Assembly: GCA_049515555.1 (NCBI GenBank)
Contig: JBEKTY010000012.1
Coordinates: 1-64,000 of the forward strand
Origin: JBEKTY01 sp049515555
Lineage (GTDB): Bacteria; Planctomycetota; Planctomycetia; Pirellulales; Thermoguttaceae
Direction: 5' to 3'
DNA length: 64,000 nucleotides
Positions 13,281-21,251 of the stretch are shown here, one piece after another. Every line of letters starts with the position of its first letter. Positions within the stretch are counted from its first letter, which is position 1. The notes under the pieces were generated by a model. The model did no database searches and was not told where the DNA came from. It was given only the letters and a program-made list of their open reading frames with translations. Made by a program: the position numbers and the translations under genes.

Positions 13281-13328
13281 CACGGCCATGCCGTTCGATT
13301 CAATTCTCTAGCGTTGGGAGGAGTTGCC

Positions 13329-14789
13329 ATGCGAGGCTGCCAGTCGTGTCGCTCCGGGGCAAGGTGTCCGATCGCGTTGGGCCGGCGGGAGTTTCTCGTC
13401 GGGTTGGGGGCGGGGGCCTCGGCCTTGGCCCTGAAGACGGGCTTGCTGGATTTCGCGGCGGCCGCCGCCGAGACCGCCCAGCCGGCCGGCAAGCCGCGGG
13501 TGCGGGCCGTGTTCATGTATCCCCGCGACCACAAGGCCTACTGGATGAGCTGGCCCGGTCATACCTACGACGTGGCCGGCTCGCAACGGCTGTATACCAA
13601 GACGATGACCGAGGCCGCCGACCGGCTGGGCGTGCAGTTGGAGGTCCAGGCGGAGCCGGTCGAGACCGCCGAAGAGCTCAACACGCTGTTGGCCCAGCTC
13701 AAGCAATCTCCGCCCGAGGGAGTGATCGTCGTCCTGATGCACATGAGCTGGTGGCAGCAAGTCAATCGCTTCGTCAAGGAGAAGGGCCCGCTGCCGACGG
13801 CCGTCCTGGCCCCGCTGGGTACGGCCTTCACCGGCCACCTGCAGGAGACGCGGAAGGCCGACAAGACCGTAGTGGCCTCGACGCAAGACGTCACCTGGCT
13901 GGCCCAGGCGATGCGGACCTTCCGCACGACGTGGGTGATGCGCAACGCCCGGCTGTGCTTCCTCCACGGGGAGCAAGCGCGGGACGAGGTCCTGTCTCCG
14001 ATCGGCACTACGCTGCACCACGTGCCGCGGCATCGCTGGACCGACGAGCTGGACAAGACCCAGACCAGCGACGAGATGCGGGCGATGGCCGACCACTACG
14101 CCAAGGAAGCCCGCAAGATCGTGGAGCCCAAGCCGGAGGACATCTTGAATGCGGCCAGGAATTATTTCGTGGCCCGGCGAATCATGGCCGCCGAGAACTG
14201 CCAGGGGATCTCGCTGGACTGCCTGGGGCTGGTCAGCATAGGGCGGATCCCCTGCCCGCCCTGCATCGCCTGGTCGCGATTGCTGGACCAGGGCGAGGTC
14301 GGCACGTGCGAAGCCGATACAATGGCCGGCATCTCGCAACTGCTCACGGCCCAATTGATCGGCCGGCCGGGCTTCATGCAGGATCCCGTGCCGAATACCG
14401 TGAGCAATACCTTCATGGGCGCGCATTGCACTTCGCCCACCCGCCTGGCCGGCTTCGATCAGCCGCACGTGCCCTTCGTGCTGCGGAACCACGACGAATC
14501 GGGCACGGGCTGCGTGCCGCAGGTCATCTGGCCCGTCGGACAAGAGGTGACCGTGATGAAATTCACCGCCCCGGATACGATCATCCTGGGCACCGGGCGG
14601 GTGTTGAACAACGACGCAGACATGCCCGGCTGCGGCGGTTGCCGCACGTCCGTCGAGCTGGCCATGGACAATGTGGCCGATTGCCGCGACATCAAGGGCT
14701 TCCACCAGTTGATTATCCTGGGAAAGCACGCCGGACACTTCCGGACCTACGCCCAGTTGGCAGGACTGAAGGTCGTGCCGATCGGGTAA
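13329..14789 (+). CDS. Tat-exported protein resembling the L-fucose/L-arabinose isomerase fold family
   Basis: A 486-aa protein starting at the ATG preceded by GGGAGGAG. A twin-arginine signal (GRREFLVGLGAGA, R19-R20) is followed by an Ala-rich cleavage region, so it should be folded and exported to the periplasm or paryphoplasm. The body has an N-terminal nucleotide/sugar-binding-like part and a C-terminal part with CEADTMAGISQLLTAQLIGRPGFMQDP and MGAHCTSPTRLAGFD, which recalls the metal-binding C-terminal half of FucI/AraA-like isomerases. Cys-rich motifs (CPPC, CGGC) are present. Catalysis is not shown; the substrate may be a sugar or sugar acid. The end of this gene is duplicated as a decayed fragment at 15989-16143. 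Confidence 0.6.
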   Translation: MRGCQSCRSGARCPIALGRREFLVGLGAGASALALKTGLLDFAAAAAETAQPAGKPRVRAVFMYPRDHKAYWMSWPGHTYDVAGSQRLYTKTMTEAADRLGVQLEVQAEPVETAEELNTLLAQLKQSPPEGVIVVLMHMSWWQQVNRFVKEKGPLPTAVLAPLGTAFTGHLQETRKADKTVVASTQDVTWLAQAMRTFRTTWVMRNARLCFLHGEQARDEVLSPIGTTLHHVPRHRWTDELDKTQTSDEMRAMADHYAKEARKIVEPKPEDILNAARNYFVARRIMAAENCQGISLDCLGLVSIGRIPCPPCIAWSRLLDQGEVGTCEADTMAGISQLLTAQLIGRPGFMQDPVPNTVSNTFMGAHCTSPTRLAGFDQPHVPFVLRNHDESGTGCVPQVIWPVGQEVTVMKFTAPDTIILGTGRVLNNDADMPGCGGCRTSVELAMDNVADCRDIKGFHQLIILGKHAGHFRTYAQLAGLKVVPIG

Positions 14790-14860
14790 AGGACCGGCGC
14801 CGGGAACTTCCGCAATTACGCGGGCACGCTCCGCGGTAACGTTCACTTTTAGGGTGACGC

Positions 14861-15880
14861 ATGGGATGCCGCATGAATCGTTCGCCACACGGCTGGCCGG
14901 TGCCTTTTGTCATGGCGGTCCTGGCGGCGTTCCCGCTGTGTGCACAAGAGCAGAAGCCGGCGGATTACGCCAAGGACGTGCGCCGGCTAAGCGCGGTCTA
15001 CCGCTCGACGCGGGCGAAGACCGCGCAGCGGGCGGCGGCCATCAACGGCATGGTGGCCTTGGGCCCTGACGGCGTCCAGGCCGCCAAGGACCTGATTGAG
15101 AAGGAACTGCATCGTGCCGCGGCCATGGCCGGCCCCCTCCCCAAGCCGTCCGGTCTGGACGACCGCATCAGCGAGTTGCGCAAGGCACTTAAGGACCTCC
15201 GCGACGATCCGGCCCTGTCGCACGATCAACTGGAGAAGATCGGCCTGCCGGCACTGGACCAGCTAACGATGCTCTACCGGCAGCGATCGGTGCAGAACGC
15301 GGCGCGCAGCGTGAAGGTCAGCCGTGCCGCCGCCCAGATCCAGCAGTCGATCGCGGCGCTTACGCTGCTCGCCGGGCAGTGGAAGGACAACCCTCCGCTG
15401 CCGGTCGATGAGTTTATCAAGAAGGCCGAGCAGCAGTTGGGTCAATTCATCACACCGGAAGAGGAGGAAGCCAGGAAGGTCTACGAGCAGAACGCCGCGA
15501 TGGAACCTGATCTCGATCGCAACCTCGTGGTGGGGATGCTGGCCGTCAACGCCATACGCGTGATGTGCGGGCTGCGCCCGCTGGTCTATGACCTGAAGCT
15601 CTGCGAGGCCGCTCGCGGACATAGCGGCGACATGCAATCACGGAATTTCTTCGCCCACGAATCCCCTGTGCCCGGCAAGAAAACCCCCTGGGACCGGGCG
15701 AAGCTGGCGGGTACTGCGGCTTCGGGCGAGAACATCTACATGGGGTCCAACGTGTCGATTGAAGCCATCAAGGCGTGGTTCCTCAGCCCCGGGCATCACA
15801 AAAACATGCTGAGCGAGAAACAGCGCCGCCAAGGCCTGGGGCGGGAGGGCAAGTACTGGACCCAGATGTTCGGCACGTAG
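14861..15880 (+). CDS. CAP (SCP/PR-1) domain secreted protein
   Basis: A 339-aa protein. The N-terminus has a basic start and a hydrophobic stretch (VPFVMAVLAAFPLCAQ), a probable signal peptide. The middle is helical and charged. The C-terminal CAP domain shows LAVNAIRVMCGLRPLVYD, a domain His in AARGHSGDM, FFAHESP, GENIYMG and AWFLSPGHHKNML, the usual CAP motif series with both His and Glu cavity residues. Bacterial CAP proteins are extracellular and often of unknown ligand. The start at 14861 has AGGGTGA close upstream; ATG 14873 is an alternative. It lies 71 bases downstream of the isomerase-like gene and may be cotranscribed. Confidence 0.85.
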   Translation: MGCRMNRSPHGWPVPFVMAVLAAFPLCAQEQKPADYAKDVRRLSAVYRSTRAKTAQRAAAINGMVALGPDGVQAAKDLIEKELHRAAAMAGPLPKPSGLDDRISELRKALKDLRDDPALSHDQLEKIGLPALDQLTMLYRQRSVQNAARSVKVSRAAAQIQQSIAALTLLAGQWKDNPPLPVDEFIKKAEQQLGQFITPEEEEARKVYEQNAAMEPDLDRNLVVGMLAVNAIRVMCGLRPLVYDLKLCEAARGHSGDMQSRNFFAHESPVPGKKTPWDRAKLAGTAASGENIYMGSNVSIEAIKAWFLSPGHHKNMLSEKQRRQGLGREGKYWTQMFGT

Positions 15881-16375
15881 CGGGCGGGAAAAGGCGACCA
15901 GCACCAAGTTTGGGTAATGCAAGTACCCTGCCAGGCTTCATGTCTCCCAAGTTCAACAGACTTGGTGGCTGTCACTTTCTGTACCCGGCGGCGGCGGTTG
16001 CCGCACGTCGGTCGAGTTGCCCATGGACAACGTCGCCTATTGCCGCGACATCAAGCCACCACTTGATTATTCTGGGAAAGCAAGCCGGACAATTCCGGAC
16101 CTACGCCCAGTTGGCAGGACTGAAGGTCGTGCCGATCGGGTAAGGGGAGGGGGAAGGCGCGGTTTTCAGTGTCCCGGTCCTGGCTGACAACTGCTGCTCC
16201 GCCTTCCCCCTTCCGCCTTCCGCCCTCGCCCGATTTTCCGGAGAATTCTTGGGAGAAAATGGCTTGACAACGCCCACGACCGCAACGAAACTAGAATTTG
16301 TCGCGCCAGCGTTGTGGTCTCAAGGCGGCCGTGACAAACGTAGTGCACCCGCTGCTAGGTATTGGCTCCTGACGA
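15881..16375. other. Intergenic region containing a decayed gene fragment
   Basis: Between the CAP protein and the LEPR-XLL protein. It contains the gene remnant at 15989-16143 and, about 16160-16230, a polypurine/polypyrimidine stretch (GGGGAGGGGGAAGGCGCGG and CCGCCTTCCCCCTTCCGCC, partly inverted). Confidence 0.6.
15989..16143 (+). pseudogene. Decayed duplicate of the 3' end of the FucI-like gene
   Basis: These 155 bases match 14633-14789 at most positions, including the shared tail ATCGGGTAAGG and a long identical run over CCGGACCTACGCCCAGTTGG. Substitutions and at least one single-base indel near CATCAAGCCACC put the first part out of frame with the last, so only the final LIILGKQAGQFRTYAQLAGLKVVPIG is readable in one frame. 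There is no start and no rest of the gene. It is a relic of a partial duplication or of recombination. Confidence 0.85.
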
Positions 16376-18091
16376 ATGGTTAGAAACATGTCGCCGAAGT
16401 TCTTTATGCGCCGTTGGTTGAGCGGCTCGATTGCGGGGAACCCGGAAAAACGCTTCGCCCGCAGGTCGCCAAGCCGTGTGCCCGGCCCGACCGGGCGGGT
16501 GCGGGATCGCCGGCTGGGCTTCGAGCCCTTGGAGGGCCGCACGCTGTTGTCGGTTTCGGGCACGCTCTTCATCAACGGCACGGCCGCCAAGAGCGACAAC
16601 ATTGTCTTGTACAACCCGCCCGGTTCCACGCACGTCGACACGTCGGAAATGATCTTCGCCACGTTCAAGATCAAGGGGATCGAAAGCAAAGGGGCCGACG
16701 TTACATTGGAGCCGGTTTACACCGGCAGCGGCAGGGTGACGATTTCTCCCGACAGTTTTCCCGATCTGCCCTCGGGTGGCTGCGGGTGTGAGGTGGCCAT
16801 CACCCCCACCGCGGATAGCTCCTCGGCCAACGATGTCCACATCATCCTGAAGGTCAAGGGCAAGCAGGTCGCCGAAGACACGATGACCGTCGTCAACGTC
16901 GACTTCAAGGATAAAGTTTGTTCTCCGGACACGCCGCAAGAAATGCTCGACGCCGGCGCCTATCGCATTATGCCCCGCAAGAATACGCCCGTCGAAGTCC
17001 ACATTACGCCCGACCTGGCCAACAGCCAAGGCCAATCCATCACGCTGCGCGTGACCGGTCAGTCGAAGGACAACGGAACGGCGACGGTCGACGGGAAACC
17101 GAGCTACGCCATCACCCACGGAACCGACGTTTTCGTCGAGTTGAAGGGGGGCGGGGGGTCAGGCCAAACGAAACCGGCCGTGGCGCTGGCCTACACCAGC
17201 GGCAGCCAGGGACAGATCTCCAACGTAAACCAGATCAGCACGACCCACAACTCCAACGCAAATAAACTTCAGCTTACCCTCGAGGTGCGGGGAAAGCCGA
17301 CGAAGGTCCAAAGCTCCGGCTTCAGCGTGGCGGCCATCCCCATCCGCATGTCGTTGGGAAGGACCGCGCCGCCTCCGGCCGGCAACGTCGGTTTCAACGT
17401 GGCGATGATCGTCCAGTCGGACAGCGGAAACCTTGCCGATCTGGCACAGGTCGGGGTCGGCGAGCTGGTCCAGGACATCACCCCCACCGCGGAGCAAGGC
17501 GGGTATCAATTCATATCCAAGGCGAACTCGAACGGCCAATACGCGGGTCCGGCCTCGACGCACGCCTTCAACGATCAGCACACCACGCCCCTTTCTTCAA
17601 TCAAGGCGGCGGCGGGCCTCCCCACTTTCCAGAGCAGCGGCCTGCTCGTGACCAACCAGCTCTATCAATTCGTCGACGCGCGGACCGGCGTGGCGGGAAT
17701 CCCCATCGACGGCTCGGGATTCGTCATTACCAAGCAGTACACGGTTACTAATTCGACCGTTTCGGGCTCGATCCAAAAACAGCCCGCCGCCGTGTCCGTG
17801 GGCGCGCTTAGCTCGTCCACCGGCGGCGGGAACACCATCAACGCACCCTTCACCAACGTCCCGCTTAGCGGGACGGCAAACGGTGCTCAGCCGGCCGGCG
17901 TCCCGGCCGACGCGGTGTTTTCCGCCTTGGGCGCCCCGCCGGCTGTCGCTTTGCAAAGCGACGCGCTGCCGGCTCCGAGCAAGGCATCGAGTGCAAAGCA
18001 GGCGCTTGCCGCCGATGCATACTTTGATTTATCGGCAGGAGATGCGGAAGAGCCGGACCTCTTGACGTTGCCCGACTTGCTGACCGTCTAG
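16376..18091 (+). CDS. LEPR-XLL-type exported protein of unknown function
   Basis: A 571-aa protein with a basic N-terminus and the motif RRLGFEPLEGRTLLS at about residues 45-59. This matches the LExR-xLL signature on many planctomycete and related surface or secreted proteins. The rest is Gly/Ser/Thr/Ala-rich with beta-strand-like segments (for example VTLEPVYTGSGRVTISP and QLTLEVRGKP) and no recognised enzyme motif. The C-terminus ends in an acidic EEPDLLTLPDLLTV. The start could also be ATG 16388. An upstream TTGACA/TAGAAT pair has a 22-base spacer and is not a convincing promoter. Probable cell-surface or extracellular structural protein. Confidence 0.7.
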   Translation: MVRNMSPKFFMRRWLSGSIAGNPEKRFARRSPSRVPGPTGRVRDRRLGFEPLEGRTLLSVSGTLFINGTAAKSDNIVLYNPPGSTHVDTSEMIFATFKIKGIESKGADVTLEPVYTGSGRVTISPDSFPDLPSGGCGCEVAITPTADSSSANDVHIILKVKGKQVAEDTMTVVNVDFKDKVCSPDTPQEMLDAGAYRIMPRKNTPVEVHITPDLANSQGQSITLRVTGQSKDNGTATVDGKPSYAITHGTDVFVELKGGGGSGQTKPAVALAYTSGSQGQISNVNQISTTHNSNANKLQLTLEVRGKPTKVQSSGFSVAAIPIRMSLGRTAPPPAGNVGFNVAMIVQSDSGNLADLAQVGVGELVQDITPTAEQGGYQFISKANSNGQYAGPASTHAFNDQHTTPLSSIKAAAGLPTFQSSGLLVTNQLYQFVDARTGVAGIPIDGSGFVITKQYTVTNSTVSGSIQKQPAAVSVGALSSSTGGGNTINAPFTNVPLSGTANGAQPAGVPADAVFSALGAPPAVALQSDALPAPSKASSAKQALAADAYFDLSAGDAEEPDLLTLPDLLTV

Positions 18092-18138
18092 CCCCAAGAC
18101 AAGCGAAGGACCGGCCGAGAAATACGTTCCGCATTTCC

Positions 18139-18164
18139 CGTATTCCTCTCGCTCCGCGAGAGGG
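18139..18164. repeat. Family E palindrome downstream of the LEPR-XLL gene
   Basis: CGTATTCCTCTCGCTCCGCGAGAGGG is a hairpin shared with the two arms at 26942-26968 and 27003-27029. It lies between convergent genes and could act as a bidirectional stop for transcripts. Confidence 0.75.
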
Positions 18165-18219
18165 AGGGCGTCACGCGGAGCGTGATGAGTACGGAAGGCA
18201 GTTGTCGGCCCATGCCACG

Positions 18220-18687
18220 CTACTCCTTCAGCGAGATCCGCGCCACCTTGGGGCGGACCAGGCGTTGGAAATCCTGGTACGCCAGGCGGATCAACTCGGT
18301 GTGCGAGCCGGCGTTGAAGGCGATCTGGTCGTCCCGGGACAGGGTTTCCGAGACGTACACGTCCATGCCGTACAGGTTCCCGAAGGGCGGCATCCCGCCG
18401 ATGTCGCAATCCGGGAAGCGGTCTTTGAAGTCCTGCTCGCCGGCCAGCTCGATCTTCTTCGCGCCGGCCGCCTGACGCAGGTGATCGAGGTTCACCTTGT
18501 GCGAGGCGGGCACGACGGCCATGGCCATCTTGCCGTCGGCCTTGACCATTACGGTCTTCGCCAACTGCTGGCCCGGGATGTGCGCCGAGGCCGCGATCTC
18601 CTGGGCCGTGTAGGCCGCCGAGTGCGTCAGGGTTACGTACTTCACGTGCTCGGCGTCCAGAAACTCTCTCAACTTCTTGACGGGCAT
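18220..18687 (-). CDS. YbaK/EbsC-family aminoacyl-tRNA deacylase
   Basis: A 155-aa protein starting at the ATG preceded by AAGGAGA. The sequence has the YbaK/ProX-type editing domain pattern: an N-terminal LDAEHVKYVTLTHS, then YTAQEIAASAHIPGQQLAKTVMVK with the conserved Lys, VPASHKVNLDHLR, and GGMPPFGNLYGMDVYVSE containing the G-x-P-PFG motif. Family members hydrolyse mischarged tRNAs such as Cys-tRNA(Pro) or Ala-tRNA(Pro). It sits alone on the minus strand; a longer in-frame extension upstream has no translation signal. Confidence 0.88.
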   Translation of the reverse strand: MPVKKLREFLDAEHVKYVTLTHSAAYTAQEIAASAHIPGQQLAKTVMVKADGKMAMAVVPASHKVNLDHLRQAAGAKKIELAGEQDFKDRFPDCDIGGMPPFGNLYGMDVYVSETLSRDDQIAFNAGSHTELIRLAYQDFQRLVRPKVARISLKE

Positions 18688-18806
18688 GATCGATCTCCTT
18701 GTCACAGGGCGGCAGGGCCGCCAGCCAATTCGAGCTACCGCTCGGTTGACTTTGGTCCGCTCCCGTTGGTCGCTCATCTTTGTGAGTAAGTTCACGATCC
18801 TTGGCG

Positions 18807-19700
18807 TCAGCAGCGCAGCGCCGCCAGGGCGCCCTTGGTGTAGCCCACGCATTCGCACAAGCCGGGCAGCGGGTCGTCGCCCTCGGCCTCGTATTCGTAA
18901 GAGATCACGCCGCCGTACTTGATCTTGAGCAGGGTGCGGAACAAGGCGGGGAAGTCGATCACGCCGCGGCCAAGCTGGATGCAGGCGCCCTTGGCCGTGG
19001 CTTCGGTCACGTCCTTGAAGTGCATGTCCAGCAGGCGGTCGGCGCACATCTCGACCTGCTCGACGAGGTTGACGCCGGCCCGAACGGTGTGCCCGATGTC
19101 GATGCACAGTCCCAGCCGCGGGTCGAGGTCCTTGATCTTCTCGTAGGCGCTTTGGGGCGTGGGGAAGTGCTTGTCGCCCGGGCCGTGGTTGTGAATGGCC
19201 ACGGCGATGCCGTACTGCTTCACCTTCTCCGAGATCAAGGGCAGCATGGGGGCCGTGGGGGCCGACACGAGGACCTTCATCCCCGCCGCTTTGCCGTACT
19301 CGAACGCATTGGCAATCTCGGCTTCCTTGCCCATGCTGATCACGCCGGCGCCGTAGAGCGTCAGGCCGGCATGGGCGATCTTCTCGACCACGGCCGCAAT
19401 CTCATCGAGGGTTGCGTTCAGCGGCAGGTGCATCGACTTGAGGCAGATGTACTGGACGCCGCTGCGCTTGGTCATGGCCAGCGTCTTGTCCAGCTTGAAG
19501 TTGCGGAAGGTGTAGGAGGCGACGCCCAGTTTGAGCGACTTGCCCTGGCCCGGCGGGGCGGCCGGGGCTTTTTCGGACGAGCCGGCCGCATCAGCCGCGC
19601 CGGCCAACCGCGGTGCGGCGCAGGCCAGCGCCGCCGCCCCGCCCCACCGTAGAAAATGCCGCCGGCTCGGTCCCTGGATCGAATCTCTGGAAGCGCTCAT
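18807..19700 (-). CDS. Tat-exported sugar phosphate isomerase/epimerase-like TIM-barrel protein
   Basis: A 297-aa protein starting at the ATG preceded by GCGAGGAG; an in-frame ATG five codons upstream is less well placed. It has a twin-arginine signal SRRHFLRWGGAAALACAA. The mature part is an AP-endonuclease-2/xylose-isomerase-like barrel: KLGVASYTFRNF, LKSMHLPLN, VAIHNHGPGDKHFP, LGLCIDIGHTVRAG, LLDMHFKD and YGGVISYEYE carry the usual His/Asp/Glu metal-site residues. Such exported epimerases are very common in planctomycetes; the substrate is unknown. It lies 78 bases downstream of the MFS transporter gene and may share its transcript. Confidence 0.85.
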   Translation of the reverse strand: MSASRDSIQGPSRRHFLRWGGAAALACAAPRLAGAADAAGSSEKAPAAPPGQGKSLKLGVASYTFRNFKLDKTLAMTKRSGVQYICLKSMHLPLNATLDEIAAVVEKIAHAGLTLYGAGVISMGKEAEIANAFEYGKAAGMKVLVSAPTAPMLPLISEKVKQYGIAVAIHNHGPGDKHFPTPQSAYEKIKDLDPRLGLCIDIGHTVRAGVNLVEQVEMCADRLLDMHFKDVTEATAKGACIQLGRGVIDFPALFRTLLKIKYGGVISYEYEAEGDDPLPGLCECVGYTKGALAALRC

Positions 19701-19778
19701 GTTGACTCCTCGCATAAGAGAGAATTGTGGTGTTTTGCCGCGTGGTTGTCGTAAAGAAACATTTTACCAGGCCGCCGG

Positions 19779-21251
19779 CTAGTTGGCGACGACCGGCCGG
19801 GTGGCGTCGATCCGCAGCCAGCAGAGGACGCCCACCACGTACATGCCGGCGGCGATCATGAAGTTGACCTGGTATCCGCTCCACAGGCCGTCGGCCTTCT
19901 GGGCCTGGGTCAATACTTCCACTTTTGCGCCCAGCCGCAGGGCGTGGCCGGCCAGCGAGTGATCCAGGACCAAACCGAAGACCCAACTGGCCAGCGCGCC
20001 GCCCAGGTTGCCGATCATGTTCATCGAGCCGGCGACGACGGCCGAGTAACGCCGGCCGATGTCCTGGCAGGTGGCCCAGGCCGAGCCCATGGCCAGGTCG
20101 GTCGAGAACCCGGCCGCCGAAATGGCCAGGAAGAACCAGAAGGGGTCGTGTTTGACCGAACAGAGCACAGAGCAGGCGGTGAAGCAGAGGGCCGTGAGGC
20201 TGTGGCTGAGCAGGCCGGGGATCCGTCGGCCCCAGCGGAGACTGCCCGTGCGGCGGATGACGGCGTCGGAAAGGAATCCGCCGGCCAGGCAGGCCACGGC
20301 ACCCATCCATAGCGGCCCGCCCTTGTAAAGCGCCCCGCGGAGGCTGGCCAGCGGCACGTTGAGGCTCTTCTCGAAAAATTTAGGCAGATAGGTGATGTAG
20401 AAGTACCAGGCATAGCTTTGGCAGAAGTACATCAGGCACAGCAGCCAGAGGTTGCGGCTGGCCAGCATGCTTCGCCAGGGCACGGCGGCGTGGCCCGAGC
20501 GGGCCTCGACGCGGCCCGTGCGGATGCGGGCCAGCTCGGCGGCGTTGACGCCGCGTTTTTCCTCCGGCCGATTGCGGAACCACAGCCCAAACCACACGCA
20601 CCAAGCCACACCCAACAGTCCGAAGACCCAGAAGACCGACCGCCAATGCAATAAGGGCGGGAGGATCTTGTGCAAGACGGCATGTCCGTCCGGCAGGGTA
20701 ACGTGATAGCCGATTCCCGCGACCAGGATGGTCCACAGCAGGGGCGTGAGGCCGCCCATCAACCGGCCGCACATCCAGACGGCGCCCTGGGCGCGGCCCC
20801 GCTCGTCGTACGGGAACCAGTTGTGCAGGGCGCGGGTAATGTTGGGAAAGGCGCCGGCCTCGCCCATGCCCGCCAGGAACTGCACCACAACGAGCGTATA
20901 GAAACCGCCCAGCACGCAGCCGCCGATGGAGAGGCCGACCGCACCGGTCAGGGCCACGAAGATCGACCACCAGATCACGATCCGCAGCAGCACCGCCCGC
21001 GGCCCGAAGCGGTCGCCCAACCAGCCGTTGGGGATCTCGAACAGGGCGTATGCCAAGGCGAAGGCACCGCACACCAGGCCGAAGTCGGCCTCGCCCCGCA
21101 GGTGCAGCTCGCCGATGATCGACGAGGCGGCCGAGGCCAGGCACGTGCGGTCCAGGTACACGATCATCGCCAGCGTACAGCCCAGGGCCAGGACCCCATA
21201 GCGGAGCCGGGTGGCGGGCGGCGTCGGAAGCGGGCCCTGGATGGTGCTCAT
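19779..21251 (-). CDS. MFS transporter, anion:cation symporter (ACS)-like
   Basis: A 490-aa membrane protein with about 12 hydrophobic helices. The loop 2-3 motif GWLGDRFGPRAVLLR is typical of the major facilitator superfamily, and WxxFxxLTGA-type helices and RALHNWFPYDERGRAQG fit the ACS family (sugar acid, phthalate and glucarate transporters). Its ATG overlaps the stop of the upstream GH127 gene by 4 bases (ATGA), so the two are likely translationally coupled. The context suggests uptake of the sugar or oligosaccharide released by that hydrolase. Confidence 0.88.
   Translation of the reverse strand: MSTIQGPLPTPPATRLRYGVLALGCTLAMIVYLDRTCLASAASSIIGELHLRGEADFGLVCGAFALAYALFEIPNGWLGDRFGPRAVLLRIVIWWSIFVALTGAVGLSIGGCVLGGFYTLVVVQFLAGMGEAGAFPNITRALHNWFPYDERGRAQGAVWMCGRLMGGLTPLLWTILVAGIGYHVTLPDGHAVLHKILPPLLHWRSVFWVFGLLGVAWCVWFGLWFRNRPEEKRGVNAAELARIRTGRVEARSGHAAVPWRSMLASRNLWLLCLMYFCQSYAWYFYITYLPKFFEKSLNVPLASLRGALYKGGPLWMGAVACLAGGFLSDAVIRRTGSLRWGRRIPGLLSHSLTALCFTACSVLCSVKHDPFWFFLAISAAGFSTDLAMGSAWATCQDIGRRYSAVVAGSMNMIGNLGGALASWVFGLVLDHSLAGHALRLGAKVEVLTQAQKADGLWSGYQVNFMIAAGMYVVGVLCWLRIDATRPVVAN

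Larger units (their letters stand above)
11978..13328. other. Long repeat-rich intergenic region
   Basis: 1350 bases with no supported gene. It contains AGCxGTGAGCTATGAGGTATG-type low-complexity sequence (11978-12020), a cluster of palindromes (12306-12485), GGGGATT tandem repeats (about 12607-12640 and 13063-13095), a family D composite (13134-13208) and a possible promoter for the next gene. The open frames are short, overlap repeats and lack plausible starts. Confidence 0.6.

Noticed and set aside
16264..16297. TTGACA and TAGAAT as a promoter of the LEPR-XLL gene
   Set aside because: The spacer is 22 bases, too long for a standard sigma-70 promoter.
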